Notes: generated by a model not told the origin, from the sequence alone. Numbered from the stretch's first letter, positions 1 to 6,428 are shown. The stretch is 7,647 bases of DNA from an uncultured Clostridia bacterium (GCA_947632425.1 CANRPG010000090.1:1-7647); one strand, 5' to 3'. Translations and numbers: made by a program.

Positions 1-29
1 GGGGGTAAAACGCGCGCCCTTCCTGACAT
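1..29 (-). CDS. 5' end of a minus-strand gene cut by the window edge
   Basis: An ATG at 29-27 follows an AGGGGG ribosome binding site with a 5-nt gap and opens a frame reading MSGRARVLP before the window ends. A plausible promoter lies about 45 nt upstream (82-110). The product cannot be identified from nine residues. The gene would be transcribed in the same direction as the lon-engB run but after its terminator, so it is probably a separate unit. The call rests only on the promoter, ribosome binding site and start in series. Confidence 0.45.
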
Positions 30-81
30 ATTTACCCCCTATAATCCCTATGGTTTCCCCCTCGATTAGAGTTGCGCAAAC

Positions 82-110
82 ATATTAGCACACTCAAAAT
101 GAGAAGAAAA
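82..110 (-). promoter_or_regulatory. Candidate sigma-A promoter with extended -10 for the left-edge gene
   Basis: On the minus strand the -10 box is TAATAT (82-87), preceded by TGC, which makes an extended -10. A weak -35 box TTTTCT (105-110) sits 17 bp upstream. Transcription would start near 75 and leave a leader of about 45 nt before the ATG at 29. The -35 match is poor, so the extended -10 would carry most of the strength. Confidence 0.45.
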
Positions 111-120
111 CCAAACAACA

Positions 121-162
121 GTGGAGCGTTTAACCGCTCCGCAGGCTTGCGCGTAAGCGCAC
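121..162 (+). repeat. Intergenic hairpin repeat, copy A (inverted, short form)
   Basis: This 42-bp block matches, in reverse complement, the GC-rich half of the element at 4941-5023 with only a few differences. On the plus strand it forms two adjacent hairpins: GTGGAGCG (121-128) with CGCTCCGC (135-142, one G-U pair), then TGCGC (148-152), loop GTAA (153-156) and GCGCA (157-161). It lacks the 40-nt tail seen in the other two copies. It lies between the terminator of the engB run and the promoter of the next gene. Assigned to the plus strand because that strand carries the GNRA-type loop. Confidence 0.75.
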
Positions 163-170
163 TATTATAT

Positions 171-206
171 AAAAAAACACAAGACCCTGCATTACCTGCA
201 AGGTCT
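171..206 (-). terminator. Rho-independent terminator of the lon-engB run
   Basis: On the minus strand a 10-bp stem (197-206 with 182-191, one G-U pair) has a 5-nt loop and is followed by TGTG and seven T residues (171-177). It begins 4 nt after the stop codon of the small membrane protein. The plus strand also shows five T residues after the stem (208-212), so it might work in both directions, but no plus-strand gene needs it. Confidence 0.88.
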
Positions 207-210
207 CTTT

Positions 211-540
211 TTATCCCCAGCTTTGCAAAACCGCGTACAGCGTCCGCAAAAGCGTTACCACAAAAAACGCCACCGCGCCCCACAGCGCAAAGCTCGATCT
301 TTTTATTTTGCAAAAGCGAAAGGTAAAGTATATCGCGATCTCGGTAAGCAAAAGCATTATCGCAACGCACGCCCATATCAGCAAGCCTATGAATATCTCT
401 CCGCCGCTCGCCGCCTTGCCCATAAGCCCTGCAAACAGCTTGAATCCCACCTGCAGCGGTCTGAAAAAGAACCACGCAAAAACGGCAGTGTATATCGCGT
501 TGCCTGTGTATACCTTTTTTGCAGAAGTCATCTTCCCCAT
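211..540 (-). CDS. Small three-helix membrane protein of unknown function
   Basis: The protein has 109 residues when read from the ATG at 540. That start follows a strong GGAGGAG site by 6 nt; an ATG 21 nt upstream lacks one. Three hydrophobic stretches are visible, at about residues 14-39, 48-74 and 83-105, with short basic loops (for example FRFCKIKRSS between the second and third). No catalytic motif or known family was recognised. The gene starts 1 nt after the engB stop codon, its ribosome binding site lies inside the end of engB, and a terminator follows 4 nt after its stop. It is therefore almost surely co-expressed with engB as the last gene of the run. An inner-membrane location is inferred from the helices; the role is unknown. 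Confidence 0.8.
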   Translation of the reverse strand: MGKMTSAKKVYTGNAIYTAVFAWFFFRPLQVGFKLFAGLMGKAASGGEIFIGLLIWACVAIMLLLTEIAIYFTFRFCKIKRSSFALWGAVAFFVVTLLRTLYAVLQSWG

Positions 541-541
541 G

Positions 542-1132
542 TCATTCTCCTCCTGCCACATCGCCTATTATCTCGCGCAAAGTTTCTATCCCCTCGCCGC
601 TCTCCGCCGAGGTCACAACGCTCGTAATATCCTCAAAACAGGGTATCTCACTAGCAAACGCCTCCAAGCGCGCACTCCTCTCCCTGCCGCTGAGCTTGTC
701 AGCCTTCGTGAACGCTATAATAAACGGTATCTCGCTGTCTATCATGTAGTTTATCATGTCAATGTCATCACTGCTCGGCGCGTGGCGCATATCAATAAGC
801 TGCACCACCAAGCGCAGGTCTCTCTCCACGTCCCCAAGGTAGCCGCCTATCAGCCCCGACCACCGTTTCTTCTCGCCCTTTGCCACTTTCGCGTAGCCGT
901 ACCCCGGCAGATCAACAGCGTAAATGTCAGCCACCTTGTAAAAGTTTATAGTCGCCGTCTTGCCCGGCACCGCGCTCACCCTCGCAAGCGCCTTTCTGCC
1001 AAGCAGCTTGTTTATCAGCGAGGATTTCCCTACATTGCTCCTGCCCGAAAAAGCCACCTCCGCCCTGTCAGATTTCGGCATCTGTTCGTAGCTTCCATAG
1101 GCTGCCGCAAATTCGGCGCTGTTAAAGTTCAT
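542..1132 (-). CDS. engB: Ribosome biogenesis GTPase EngB (YsxC/YihA)
   Basis: EngB is a TRAFAC-class GTPase needed for assembly of the large ribosomal subunit, essential in B. subtilis and E. coli. The 196-residue length is typical. All G motifs are present: P-loop GRSNVGKS (30-37), the G2 region GKTATINF (57-64), G3 DLPGYG (74-79), G4 TKAD (142-145) and G5 SAESG (175-179). The N-terminus (NSAEF, then AEVAFSGRSNVGKS) is also family-like and supports the ATG at 1132. The start lies 4 nt after the stop of the MmcQ-like gene. The GAGGG before it is too close to be an ideal ribosome binding site, so initiation may depend on the upstream gene. The position downstream of lon matches the lon-ysxC order known in Firmicutes, though two genes intervene here. 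Confidence 0.96.
   Translation of the reverse strand: MNFNSAEFAAAYGSYEQMPKSDRAEVAFSGRSNVGKSSLINKLLGRKALARVSAVPGKTATINFYKVADIYAVDLPGYGYAKVAKGEKKRWSGLIGGYLGDVERDLRLVVQLIDMRHAPSSDDIDMINYMIDSEIPFIIAFTKADKLSGRERSARLEAFASEIPCFEDITSVVTSAESGEGIETLREIIGDVAGGE
547..553 (-). promoter_or_regulatory. Strong ribosome binding site inside the 3' end of engB
   Basis: GGAGGAG on the minus strand, inside the last codons of engB, is 6 nt upstream of the ATG at 540. It decides the start of the small membrane protein in favour of 540 over the ATG at 561, and suggests translational coupling to engB. Confidence 0.75.
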
Positions 1133-1136
1133 GCCC

Positions 1137-1514
1137 TCACTTCTTTCGATCTTTTTTTGCCGCAGGAGCGGTCATGTCGTAGCTCATATCCAGCAAAAGA
1201 CGTATTTTCTCACCGTCCGCGCTGCCGTCTAAAGCCATGGTTATCCAGTTGTTCTTGTTCATGTGGTATGCAGGAAAGAACCCTTCCTCCCCCAAAAAAG
1301 AACCTATCATCAGCGTGTCGCACTTTACATTCAGTATGTCAACATTGCCGCTTTCTTTCAGCCCCAGCTTTGCCTTCGGTATGTTCATCACCAGCGCGAA
1401 CCACTTTTTGTTCCCTGCGTGCCTGAAAACCTCGTGCTGCTCGCCCTCCCACGGCATATCACCGTCAGTGTGGTATTTTTCAGCTATGTATTCTTTAAGC
1501 TCTCTGCGCGTCAC
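1137..1514 (-). CDS. MmcQ/YjbR-family protein
   Basis: Small single-domain protein of the MmcQ/YjbR (DUF419) family, which has a CyaY-like fold and is often annotated as DNA-binding; a biochemical role is not established. Typical features are the N-terminal TRRELKEYIAEKY, a central KWFALVMNIP segment, NVKCD, and a conserved late segment FFPAYHMNKNNWITMALDG. A GTG at 1514 gives MTRRELKEYI, the usual family start, and 125 residues. GAGGGCGG lies 6 nt upstream. A TTG at 1535 would add seven basic residues and is less likely. The start overlaps the end of the peptidase gene by 20 nt, and engB begins 4 nt after its stop, so the three genes are translationally close. Confidence 0.85.
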   Translation of the reverse strand: MTRRELKEYIAEKYHTDGDMPWEGEQHEVFRHAGNKKWFALVMNIPKAKLGLKESGNVDILNVKCDTLMIGSFLGEEGFFPAYHMNKNNWITMALDGSADGEKIRLLLDMSYDMTAPAAKKDRKK

Positions 1515-2397
1515 CGTCTTCCGCCCTCTTTTCAATACTTACCGCCTGACAGCCCATCTGCTCGTATCTCAAAGCCAGCTTGTCATAGTCATAACTCGTG
1601 TTCCCGACCAAAGGATCTGAAACATAAACTAAATTCTTTCCCCTGTCGTACCCCGTAAGTACAACACAATGCTCATTCCTCAGCCAGTTTATCTTTTTGC
1701 CGTCAGCTGTCACCCACTGTTCCGCCTTGTAAGGCTCGCTAAGGTCGTTGCTGGTTATCCATATAAGCACAGGCTGCCCCTTGTCTATGTACTTTTCAAA
1801 CAGCTGCTCTAAATGCTCACCCGAAATATCTCGCGCCTCCATGTCAGAGCCGTGGCTTTTAAGATAGTTGTTGGCAGTCCTTACAATGCACGGCGCAAAG
1901 CACCCGTATGAATACGATGTCGTCGGGTCGCCTGCAAAAGTGTTCACAACGTCCGCGCCGTAAAGCACACCGTTTTTCTTGTAGAACGCCTGCTTCGGCA
2001 TATATCTTTCAGCAATGACCATCTTGTCAACAGTATACCCCAGATGATTTAAAAGTATCGTCAGCGAAACAGCCTCGCACCCGGTAGGCAGCTGCGGCTT
2101 TTGCAAAATGTTTTTGACATCTATGGTAACTTTCTTGTTTGCATACTCCTCTTCTTTGCGCTGCTGCTCAATTTCAACAATAGCCAGCTGCGCGTAGTTT
2201 ATAATATTCTCCTCCGCCGCCGGGATAATAGAAACAGCGCCTGCCCCCACATCGTCTGCAATATTGGTTTCAGGGTAGAGAGTATCCGCGGCATCAGCGT
2301 AGTAATACATACCCTTAGCCGCTTCATCAGCCTTTATACACCCCGAAAAACTCAATATCGCCGTCAATGCAACAGCAAACGCCGCTTTTCTTTTCAT
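1495..2397 (-). CDS. Secreted C39-like cysteine peptidase, probable lipoprotein
   Basis: A 300-residue protein with a signal peptide: MKRK, a hydrophobic stretch to about residue 18, and a lipobox-like FSGC with Cys20 as the probable lipidated residue. Residues about 90-265 resemble the Peptidase_C39_2 (papain-like) family. The catalytic Cys is probably C107 in LPTGCEAVSL, the His H243 in NEHCVVLTGYD, and the Asp D261 in VYVSDP; the family pattern FAGDP...YGCFAP is at 154-169. Residues 21-90 are a linker with a helical, charged part. It should act outside the membrane on peptide substrates, which are unknown. It starts 45 nt after lon with no clear terminator between and only a weak ribosome binding site (GGGG, 12 nt away). 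Members of this family without demonstrated activity also exist, so the peptidase role is inferred. Confidence 0.85.
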   Translation of the reverse strand: MKRKAAFAVALTAILSFSGCIKADEAAKGMYYYADAADTLYPETNIADDVGAGAVSIIPAAEENIINYAQLAIVEIEQQRKEEEYANKKVTIDVKNILQKPQLPTGCEAVSLTILLNHLGYTVDKMVIAERYMPKQAFYKKNGVLYGADVVNTFAGDPTTSYSYGCFAPCIVRTANNYLKSHGSDMEARDISGEHLEQLFEKYIDKGQPVLIWITSNDLSEPYKAEQWVTADGKKINWLRNEHCVVLTGYDRGKNLVYVSDPLVGNTSYDYDKLALRYEQMGCQAVSIEKRAEDGDAQRA

Positions 2398-2442
2398 ACT
2401 GAAATTTCGCCCCGTAGTCTGTCAAAATGATAATGTTTTTCT

Positions 2443-4893
2443 CTATGAATTTTTCAGTACCGCAGATTTTTCTTCGGCAGAACTTCTCTTTGTGCCTGCC
2501 GCGCGTTTCTTTTCATTCGTGCGCTTTCCGTCCTCTTTTTTGAAAACAAGCGCAGTGTCCAGAACCTGTCCTATCTCCTCCGCGAAGATAAACTCCATGC
2601 CGTTTTTGACCGTGTCGTCTATCTCGTCAAGATCGCCGCTGTTCGCCTTAGGTACTATTATCGTTTTGATGCCGTCCTTGTATGCCGCCATCGACTTCTC
2701 TCTGAGTCCGCCTATCGCAAGCACCTTTCCTGTCAGGGTTATCTCGCCCGTCATAGCAACGTCATGCCGCACCGGCGTACCTGAAAGCGCCGATACCAGA
2801 GCAGTCACCAGCGTAACGCCCGCGCTCGGCCCGTCTTTCGGCACAGCCCCCTCGGGCGCGTGTATGTGTATGTCTTTGTTTTTGTAGAAATCAGGGTCAA
2901 TGCCGTATTTCTTAGCAACGCTCCTGCAATAGGAAACCGCAATTTTCGCGCTCTCTTTCATAACATCGCCCAAAGAGCCCGTAGCCTCCACAGTGCCCTT
3001 GCCGTCAAGCACCAGCACTTCCAGCGGCATAAGCACACCGCCGACTGACGTCCACGCAAGACCGTTTACCTCTCCTACCCTGTCTTTCTTGCTGACATCA
3101 TCGGGCAGATACTTGTGCGCGCCAAGATACGAAGTTATGTTCTTCGCCGTAAAGCTTACAGTCTTTTTCTCACCCGAAACAAGCACAGCCGCAGCCTTCC
3201 TGCAAAGAGATGCTATAGCCCTCTCCAGCTTTCTTACGCCTGCCTCTCTCGTGTAGTAGTCTATCAGCGCGTATATTGCCGAATCCGCCAGCCTTACCTG
3301 CGATGCCTTCAGACCGTTCGCAGCTATCTGTTTCGGTATCAGGTGCTCTCTCGCTATGTGATATTTTTCCTCGCGCGTGTAGCTCGCAAGCTCTATAACT
3401 TCCATTCTGTCCAGCAGCGGCGGCTGAATGGTGTCCAGCGTGTTCGCCGTAGTTATGAACAGCACGCGGCTCAGATCAAACGGCAGCTCGATGTAGTGAT
3501 CCCTGAACGCCACATTCTGCTCCGAGTCAAGCACTTCAAGCAGTGCCGAGCTCGGGTCTCCGTGCGCATCAGTCGTCAGCTTGTCTATCTCGTCCAGAAG
3601 CATAACAGGGTTGTTTGTGCCGCACTTTTTCAAAGCGTCCATTATCCTGCCCGGCATCGAGCCTATGTATGTCTTTCTGTGACCGCGTATGTCAGCCTCG
3701 TCTCTCACACCGCCCAGCGATACCCTCACATACTTCCTGCCAAGAGCCTCAGCTATCGAGCGCACTACAGATGTTTTGCCCACACCCGGCGGCCCCTGCA
3801 AGCATATTATCTGCCCCTTGACGTTGTTTTCCGATAGCTGCCTTACCGCTATGTTTTCAAGTATTCTTTCCTTTACCTTTTTAAGACCGTAGTGATCTCT
3901 GTCCAGTATCTCTCGCGCCCTGCTTACATCGCATATCTCATCAGAAGATTTGTTCCACGGCAGAGCAAGGCAGGTGTCCAGATACTCAGCAATAAGCGCA
4001 GCCTCCTGCGATGAAGGCGGCATTCTCCTCATTCTCTTGAATTCCGCCAGCAGCTTGTCCTCGCACTCCTGCGAAAGCCCAAGGTCTGCTATCTTGTCAA
4101 TGTAGCTGTCCTCGTCCTCAAACTCATCGTCCATCGTCATCTCGCCAAGTTCCTGCGAGATAGCATCTCTCATTCCTCTTAAATACTGCTCTTTCTGAGA
4201 CCTCTCAAACCTCTGTGTTACCTTTTCTTCAAGATCCTTTTCAAGCTTCATCATCTCCGATTCCTTGTCCAGCACCAGAGAAAGCTTGACCAGCTTGTCG
4301 TAAAGAGAGTATGCTTCCAGTATCGCCTGCCTGTCGTCAAACGGCAGATTTATGTTGAAAACTATCCTTTCAAATACGTCAACATCATCTTTAGCAGCCA
4401 TAACGCTGTATATCAGCCGTTTTGAAATGCCGTGCATCATGCTGCTGTAAGATGAGAAACTAAGCTTTACCCTGCGCACCGCAGCCGATAGATCTTCATT
4501 CTCTTTTTCTTTGCCGTAGTTGTCCTCAGCAGCCACAACGCCCGATATCGACCTTGACATTCTGAACAGACTTTTCAGCCGCGCTTTCTGTATGCCCTGC
4601 GCCAGCACCCTCGCACTGCCGTCGTGACCTCTTGCGATCTGCTTTATCTGAGAGATAACGCCCACCTCATACAACTGAGATACATCGCTTATGTCATCTT
4701 CGATAATATCCTTCTGCGCCGTCAGAAATACCGCGCTGTCGTTTTTCATAGCTCTTTCGATGCACTCTATGTACAGCTTGCCCTCAACGTCGAACTGCAC
4801 CGTCATAAAAGGCATGATAACAACACCGTTGAGCGGTATCACGGTAATGTCTATGTTGTCGCGTTTAGAAAACGGAGTGTCATTATTTTTCAT
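2443..4893 (-). CDS. lon: ATP-dependent Lon protease
   Basis: Lon is a hexameric cytosolic AAA+ serine protease that degrades misfolded and regulatory proteins. The 816 residues contain the N-terminal substrate-recognition domain (about 14-205), a helical linker (about 206-310), the AAA+ module with Walker A GPPGVGKT (367-374), Walker B VMLLDEIDK (430-438) and a likely arginine finger at R496, and the C-terminal protease domain from about 605. The catalytic Ser is S690 in PKDGPSAGVT and the Lys is K733 in GGLREKS; their 43-residue spacing equals that of E. coli Lon. A basic tail of about 30 residues (KKEDGKRTNEKKRAAG onward) extends past the usual end. The ATG at 4893 follows GAGAGGG by 6 nt. 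A strong promoter is at 5084-5112. No CIRCE or CtsR operator was seen in the leader. Confidence 0.98.
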   Translation of the reverse strand: MKNNDTPFSKRDNIDITVIPLNGVVIMPFMTVQFDVEGKLYIECIERAMKNDSAVFLTAQKDIIEDDISDVSQLYEVGVISQIKQIARGHDGSARVLAQGIQKARLKSLFRMSRSISGVVAAEDNYGKEKENEDLSAAVRRVKLSFSSYSSMMHGISKRLIYSVMAAKDDVDVFERIVFNINLPFDDRQAILEAYSLYDKLVKLSLVLDKESEMMKLEKDLEEKVTQRFERSQKEQYLRGMRDAISQELGEMTMDDEFEDEDSYIDKIADLGLSQECEDKLLAEFKRMRRMPPSSQEAALIAEYLDTCLALPWNKSSDEICDVSRAREILDRDHYGLKKVKERILENIAVRQLSENNVKGQIICLQGPPGVGKTSVVRSIAEALGRKYVRVSLGGVRDEADIRGHRKTYIGSMPGRIMDALKKCGTNNPVMLLDEIDKLTTDAHGDPSSALLEVLDSEQNVAFRDHYIELPFDLSRVLFITTANTLDTIQPPLLDRMEVIELASYTREEKYHIAREHLIPKQIAANGLKASQVRLADSAIYALIDYYTREAGVRKLERAIASLCRKAAAVLVSGEKKTVSFTAKNITSYLGAHKYLPDDVSKKDRVGEVNGLAWTSVGGVLMPLEVLVLDGKGTVEATGSLGDVMKESAKIAVSYCRSVAKKYGIDPDFYKNKDIHIHAPEGAVPKDGPSAGVTLVTALVSALSGTPVRHDVAMTGEITLTGKVLAIGGLREKSMAAYKDGIKTIIVPKANSGDLDEIDDTVKNGMEFIFAEEIGQVLDTALVFKKEDGKRTNEKKRAAGTKRSSAEEKSAVLKNS

Positions 4894-4940
4894 TTTTATC
4901 CCTCTCTTTTATATATGTAAACGTGTAGTTGTATTCTTTT

Positions 4941-5023
4941 TTATTTGCGCTTACGCGCACCCTGCGGAGCCGTTCAACGCTCCACAGTACACAAAACTTT
5001 AAATTCTTGTCAAGAAACTAAAA
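4941..5023 (-). repeat. Intergenic hairpin repeat, copy B (in the lon leader)
   Basis: Full-length copy of the repeat family. Read on the minus strand it holds: the palindrome TTCTTG-A-CAAGAA (5003-5015); an A/T-rich spacer; a hairpin TGTGGAGC (4979-4986) with GCTCCGCA (4963-4970, one G-U pair); and a hairpin TGCGC, GTAA, GCGCA near 4948-4961. The 40-nt half at 4984-5023 matches 7566-7605 with two differences. The predicted lon promoter lies upstream, so the element should be transcribed in the lon leader. An 8-bp segment just outside it, 5030-5037, is complementary to 4949-4956. Confidence 0.85.
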
Positions 5024-5083
5024 TACGCAGCGTAAGCCCGTCTACTCCTTTTATCAAGAACCCCTCGTGTCCCTCATAAAAAG

Positions 5084-5112
5084 ATTATACCAAAATTCCA
5101 GCCGTTTTTCAA
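5084..5112 (-). promoter_or_regulatory. Sigma-A promoter for the lon run
   Basis: On the minus strand the -35 box is TTGAAA (5107-5112) and the -10 box is a perfect TATAAT (5084-5089), spaced 17 bp, with TGG before the -10 giving an extended -10. The start of transcription would be near 5077, leaving a leader of about 180 nt before lon that contains repeat copy B. It sits about 40 bp downstream of the rpsF-operon terminator, so lon should be independent of that operon. Confidence 0.85.
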
Positions 5113-5153
5113 GTCATAATTTCAGCCAGAAGTATGCCTCATATTTTTCTTGT

Positions 5154-5186
5154 AAAAACAAAGGCTGTATCCGCAAAGATACAGCC
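5154..5186 (-). terminator. Rho-independent terminator of the rpsF-ssb-rpsR operon
   Basis: On the minus strand a perfect 9-bp stem GGCTGTATC / GATACAGCC (5178-5186 with 5163-5171) has a 6-nt loop and is followed by TTTGTTTTT (5154-5162). It lies 14 nt after the rpsR stop codon. Confidence 0.93.
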
Positions 5187-5200
5187 CCTATCCACAAAAA

Positions 5201-5443
5201 TCAGTCTGCAACATAAGGGAGCAGAGCTACGTGCCTTGCCTTCTTTATGGCAGAAGTCAGCTCTCTCTGATGATATGCACAAGTGCCCGTTACGCGGCGC
5301 GGAAGTATCTTAGCCCTCTCCGTCATGCACTTGCGAAGCCTTGCTGTATCCTTGTAGTCGATCTTCTCCGTCCTGTCAACACAGAACTGGCAAACCTTTT
5401 TGCGAGTCCTCTTCTGAACTCTTGCATTGACTGTCTTTTCCAT
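5201..5443 (-). CDS. rpsR: 30S ribosomal protein S18, cysteine-containing form
   Basis: S18 binds S6 on the platform of the small ribosomal subunit. The 80 residues include the hallmark segment IDYKD...ERAKILPRRVTGTC and the end ALLPYV. The ATG at 5443 is chosen because GGAG lies 8 nt upstream; a GTG at 5452 overlaps that GGAG and has no site of its own. The protein has a CxxC pair (C18, C21) and C55-x-x-H58, plus C39, so it looks like the zinc-binding type of S18, unlike the cysteine-poor B. subtilis protein. It is the last gene of its operon, 39 nt after ssb. Confidence 0.97.
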   Translation of the reverse strand: MEKTVNARVQKRTRKKVCQFCVDRTEKIDYKDTARLRKCMTERAKILPRRVTGTCAYHQRELTSAIKKARHVALLPYVAD

Positions 5444-5482
5444 AATATTCACTCCATTTCAGCGTTCAATTTTCTTGCCTTC

Positions 5483-5968
5483 TCAGAAAGGCGCATCATC
5501 ATCGCCGATAACGTCCTCAAAATCTGAGAGCGTACCTATCGAAGCGGTGGCTGAGGAGTTATTGTTTTCGCTGCCGTAAGACGGAGCAGGCTGAGCCTGC
5601 GGCGCACTGTAGCTGTTTGAGTAATCTCTCTCGTAGCTGCCCTCTCTCTTGGGCTCTCCGGTAAATGAAACACTGTCAACATAAACTTCTGTAACATAGT
5701 GCTTTACACCGCTCTTGTCCTCGTAATTTCTCGTGCGCAGATTACCCTCCAGAGCGATCATTCTGCCCTTCGCGAAGTATTTGTTTATAAACTCCGCCTG
5801 CTGACGCCATGCCACACAGGTGATAAAATCAGCCTGTCTTTCTTCGCCCTGCTTTGTGTAGCTGCGGTCTACAGCAACATTGAATGTCAGCACCGAAACA
5901 CCCGACTGTGTCTGCTTCAGCGCCAGATCCTGAGAGATCCTGCCCATTAAAATAACTCTGTTCAGCAT
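5483..5968 (-). CDS. ssb: Single-stranded DNA-binding protein
   Basis: SSB coats single-stranded DNA as a tetramer and recruits replication and repair proteins. The 161 residues show an OB fold at about 1-104 (MLNRVILMGRISQDL, FNVAVDR, FITCVAWRQQAEFI with W54, GNLRTRNYEDKSG), a low-complexity Ser/Asn/Gln/Pro linker at about 105-147, and the acidic tip DDDAPF, the partner-binding tail, which varies slightly from the common DDIPF. The ribosome binding site is AAGGA with an 8-nt gap. It lies between rpsF and rpsR, the standard Firmicute order, so its level follows that of the ribosomal proteins. Confidence 0.98.
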   Translation of the reverse strand: MLNRVILMGRISQDLALKQTQSGVSVLTFNVAVDRSYTKQGEERQADFITCVAWRQQAEFINKYFAKGRMIALEGNLRTRNYEDKSGVKHYVTEVYVDSVSFTGEPKREGSYERDYSNSYSAPQAQPAPSYGSENNNSSATASIGTLSDFEDVIGDDDAPF

Positions 5969-6011
5969 TTAACTCTTCCTTTCTGATATCATACGTACTC
6001 TTATTGCCCTT

Positions 6012-6302
6012 TTACGCCACCGTCACTAAGAAACGCAGCACTCCGTCAGTAATGTTGAGCACTCTCTCCAGCTCCGCAGGAAAATCGGGAGCAGCCGAGA
6101 AGTTCCACACAACATAGAAGCCCTCAGTCTCATAGTTGATAGCATAAGCGAGCTTTCTCTTGCCCCATTCGTCCTTTGCAACGTCGCTGCCTGCGGCAGT
6201 TATCATCTCATCGAACTTCTCTTCAAGAGCCTTCGCGGCTTCCTCGCCGTTCTTCACGCTGAAAACCAGCATAGCTTCATACTTTTCGCTCAGCTTTGCC
6301 AT
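6012..6302 (-). CDS. rpsF: 30S ribosomal protein S6
   Basis: S6 pairs with S18 on the platform of the 30S subunit. The 96 residues fit the family: KYEAMLVFSV at the start, a central DEWGKRKLAYAINYETEGFYVVWNF, and LNITDGVLRFLV at the end. The ATG at 6302 follows an ideal AAGGAGGTG (6311-6319) with an 8-nt gap. It is the first gene of the rpsF-ssb-rpsR operon and has a consensus promoter and a structured leader upstream. Confidence 0.98.
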   Translation of the reverse strand: MAKLSEKYEAMLVFSVKNGEEAAKALEEKFDEMITAAGSDVAKDEWGKRKLAYAINYETEGFYVVWNFSAAPDFPAELERVLNITDGVLRFLVTVA

Positions 6303-6336
6303 AACTTAAACACCTCCTTCTGGAAATAAGCCCACA

Positions 6337-6376
6337 CCTTGTGTGTGAGCAAGGGATCGGCACTTCAAAATTGCCG
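6337..6376 (-). promoter_or_regulatory. Candidate S6:S18 autoregulatory leader structure
   Basis: The leader between the predicted start (about 6378) and rpsF forms two hairpins on the minus strand: CGGCA/TGCCG (6372-6376 with 6358-6362, 9-nt loop) and CCTTG/CAAGG (6350-6354 with 6337-6341, 8-nt loop). In many bacteria the S6:S18 complex represses its own mRNA through a leader element with a conserved CCG; a CCG occurs here at 6358-6360. I could not fit the published structure exactly, so the assignment rests on position, structure and the CCG. Confidence 0.42.
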
Positions 6377-6384
6377 TACTGAAT

Positions 6385-6413
6385 ATTATATCACAATAAT
6401 TTTTGCTTGTCAA
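6385..6413 (-). promoter_or_regulatory. Consensus sigma-A promoter of the rpsF operon
   Basis: Perfect boxes on the minus strand: TTGACA (6408-6413), a 17-bp spacer and TATAAT (6385-6390), with TGA ahead of the -10. The -35 lies within a 6-bp palindrome, TGCTTG-A-CAAGCA. The upstream gene stops only 16 bp before it and shows no terminator, so read-through may add to expression. Confidence 0.95.
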
Positions 6414-6428
6414 GCATTTTTTCACAAT

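Noticed and set aside
86..103. TTAGCACACTC, resembling half of a CIRCE (HrcA) operator
   Set aside because: CIRCE needs TTAGCACTC and GAGTGCTAA spaced 9 nt; here the half-site has two extra bases and no second half exists.
32..475. 147-codon minus-strand frame overlapping the small membrane gene
   Set aside because: It overlaps the membrane protein in another frame, runs through the terminator and repeat copy A, and has no family-like features.
308..1426. 372-codon plus-strand frame
   Set aside because: It is antisense to engB and the MmcQ-like gene, has a composition rich in Arg, His and Ser typical of a shadow frame, and lacks a recognisable domain.
1512..1535. TTG start at 1535 for the MmcQ-like gene
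   Set aside because: The GTG at 1514 gives the usual family N-terminus and has a purine-rich site 6 nt upstream; the TTG only adds a basic stretch.
3115..3837. 240-codon plus-strand frame inside lon
   Set aside because: Antisense to the conserved AAA+ domain of Lon; a shadow of that coding sequence.
5051..5077. Seven-codon leader peptide frame in the lon leader (ATG at 5077)
   Set aside because: The ATG coincides with the predicted transcription start and has no ribosome binding site.
4894..5112. CtsR or HrcA control of lon
   Set aside because: Reading the leader and promoter on both strands showed no GGTCAAA tandem and no CIRCE palindrome.
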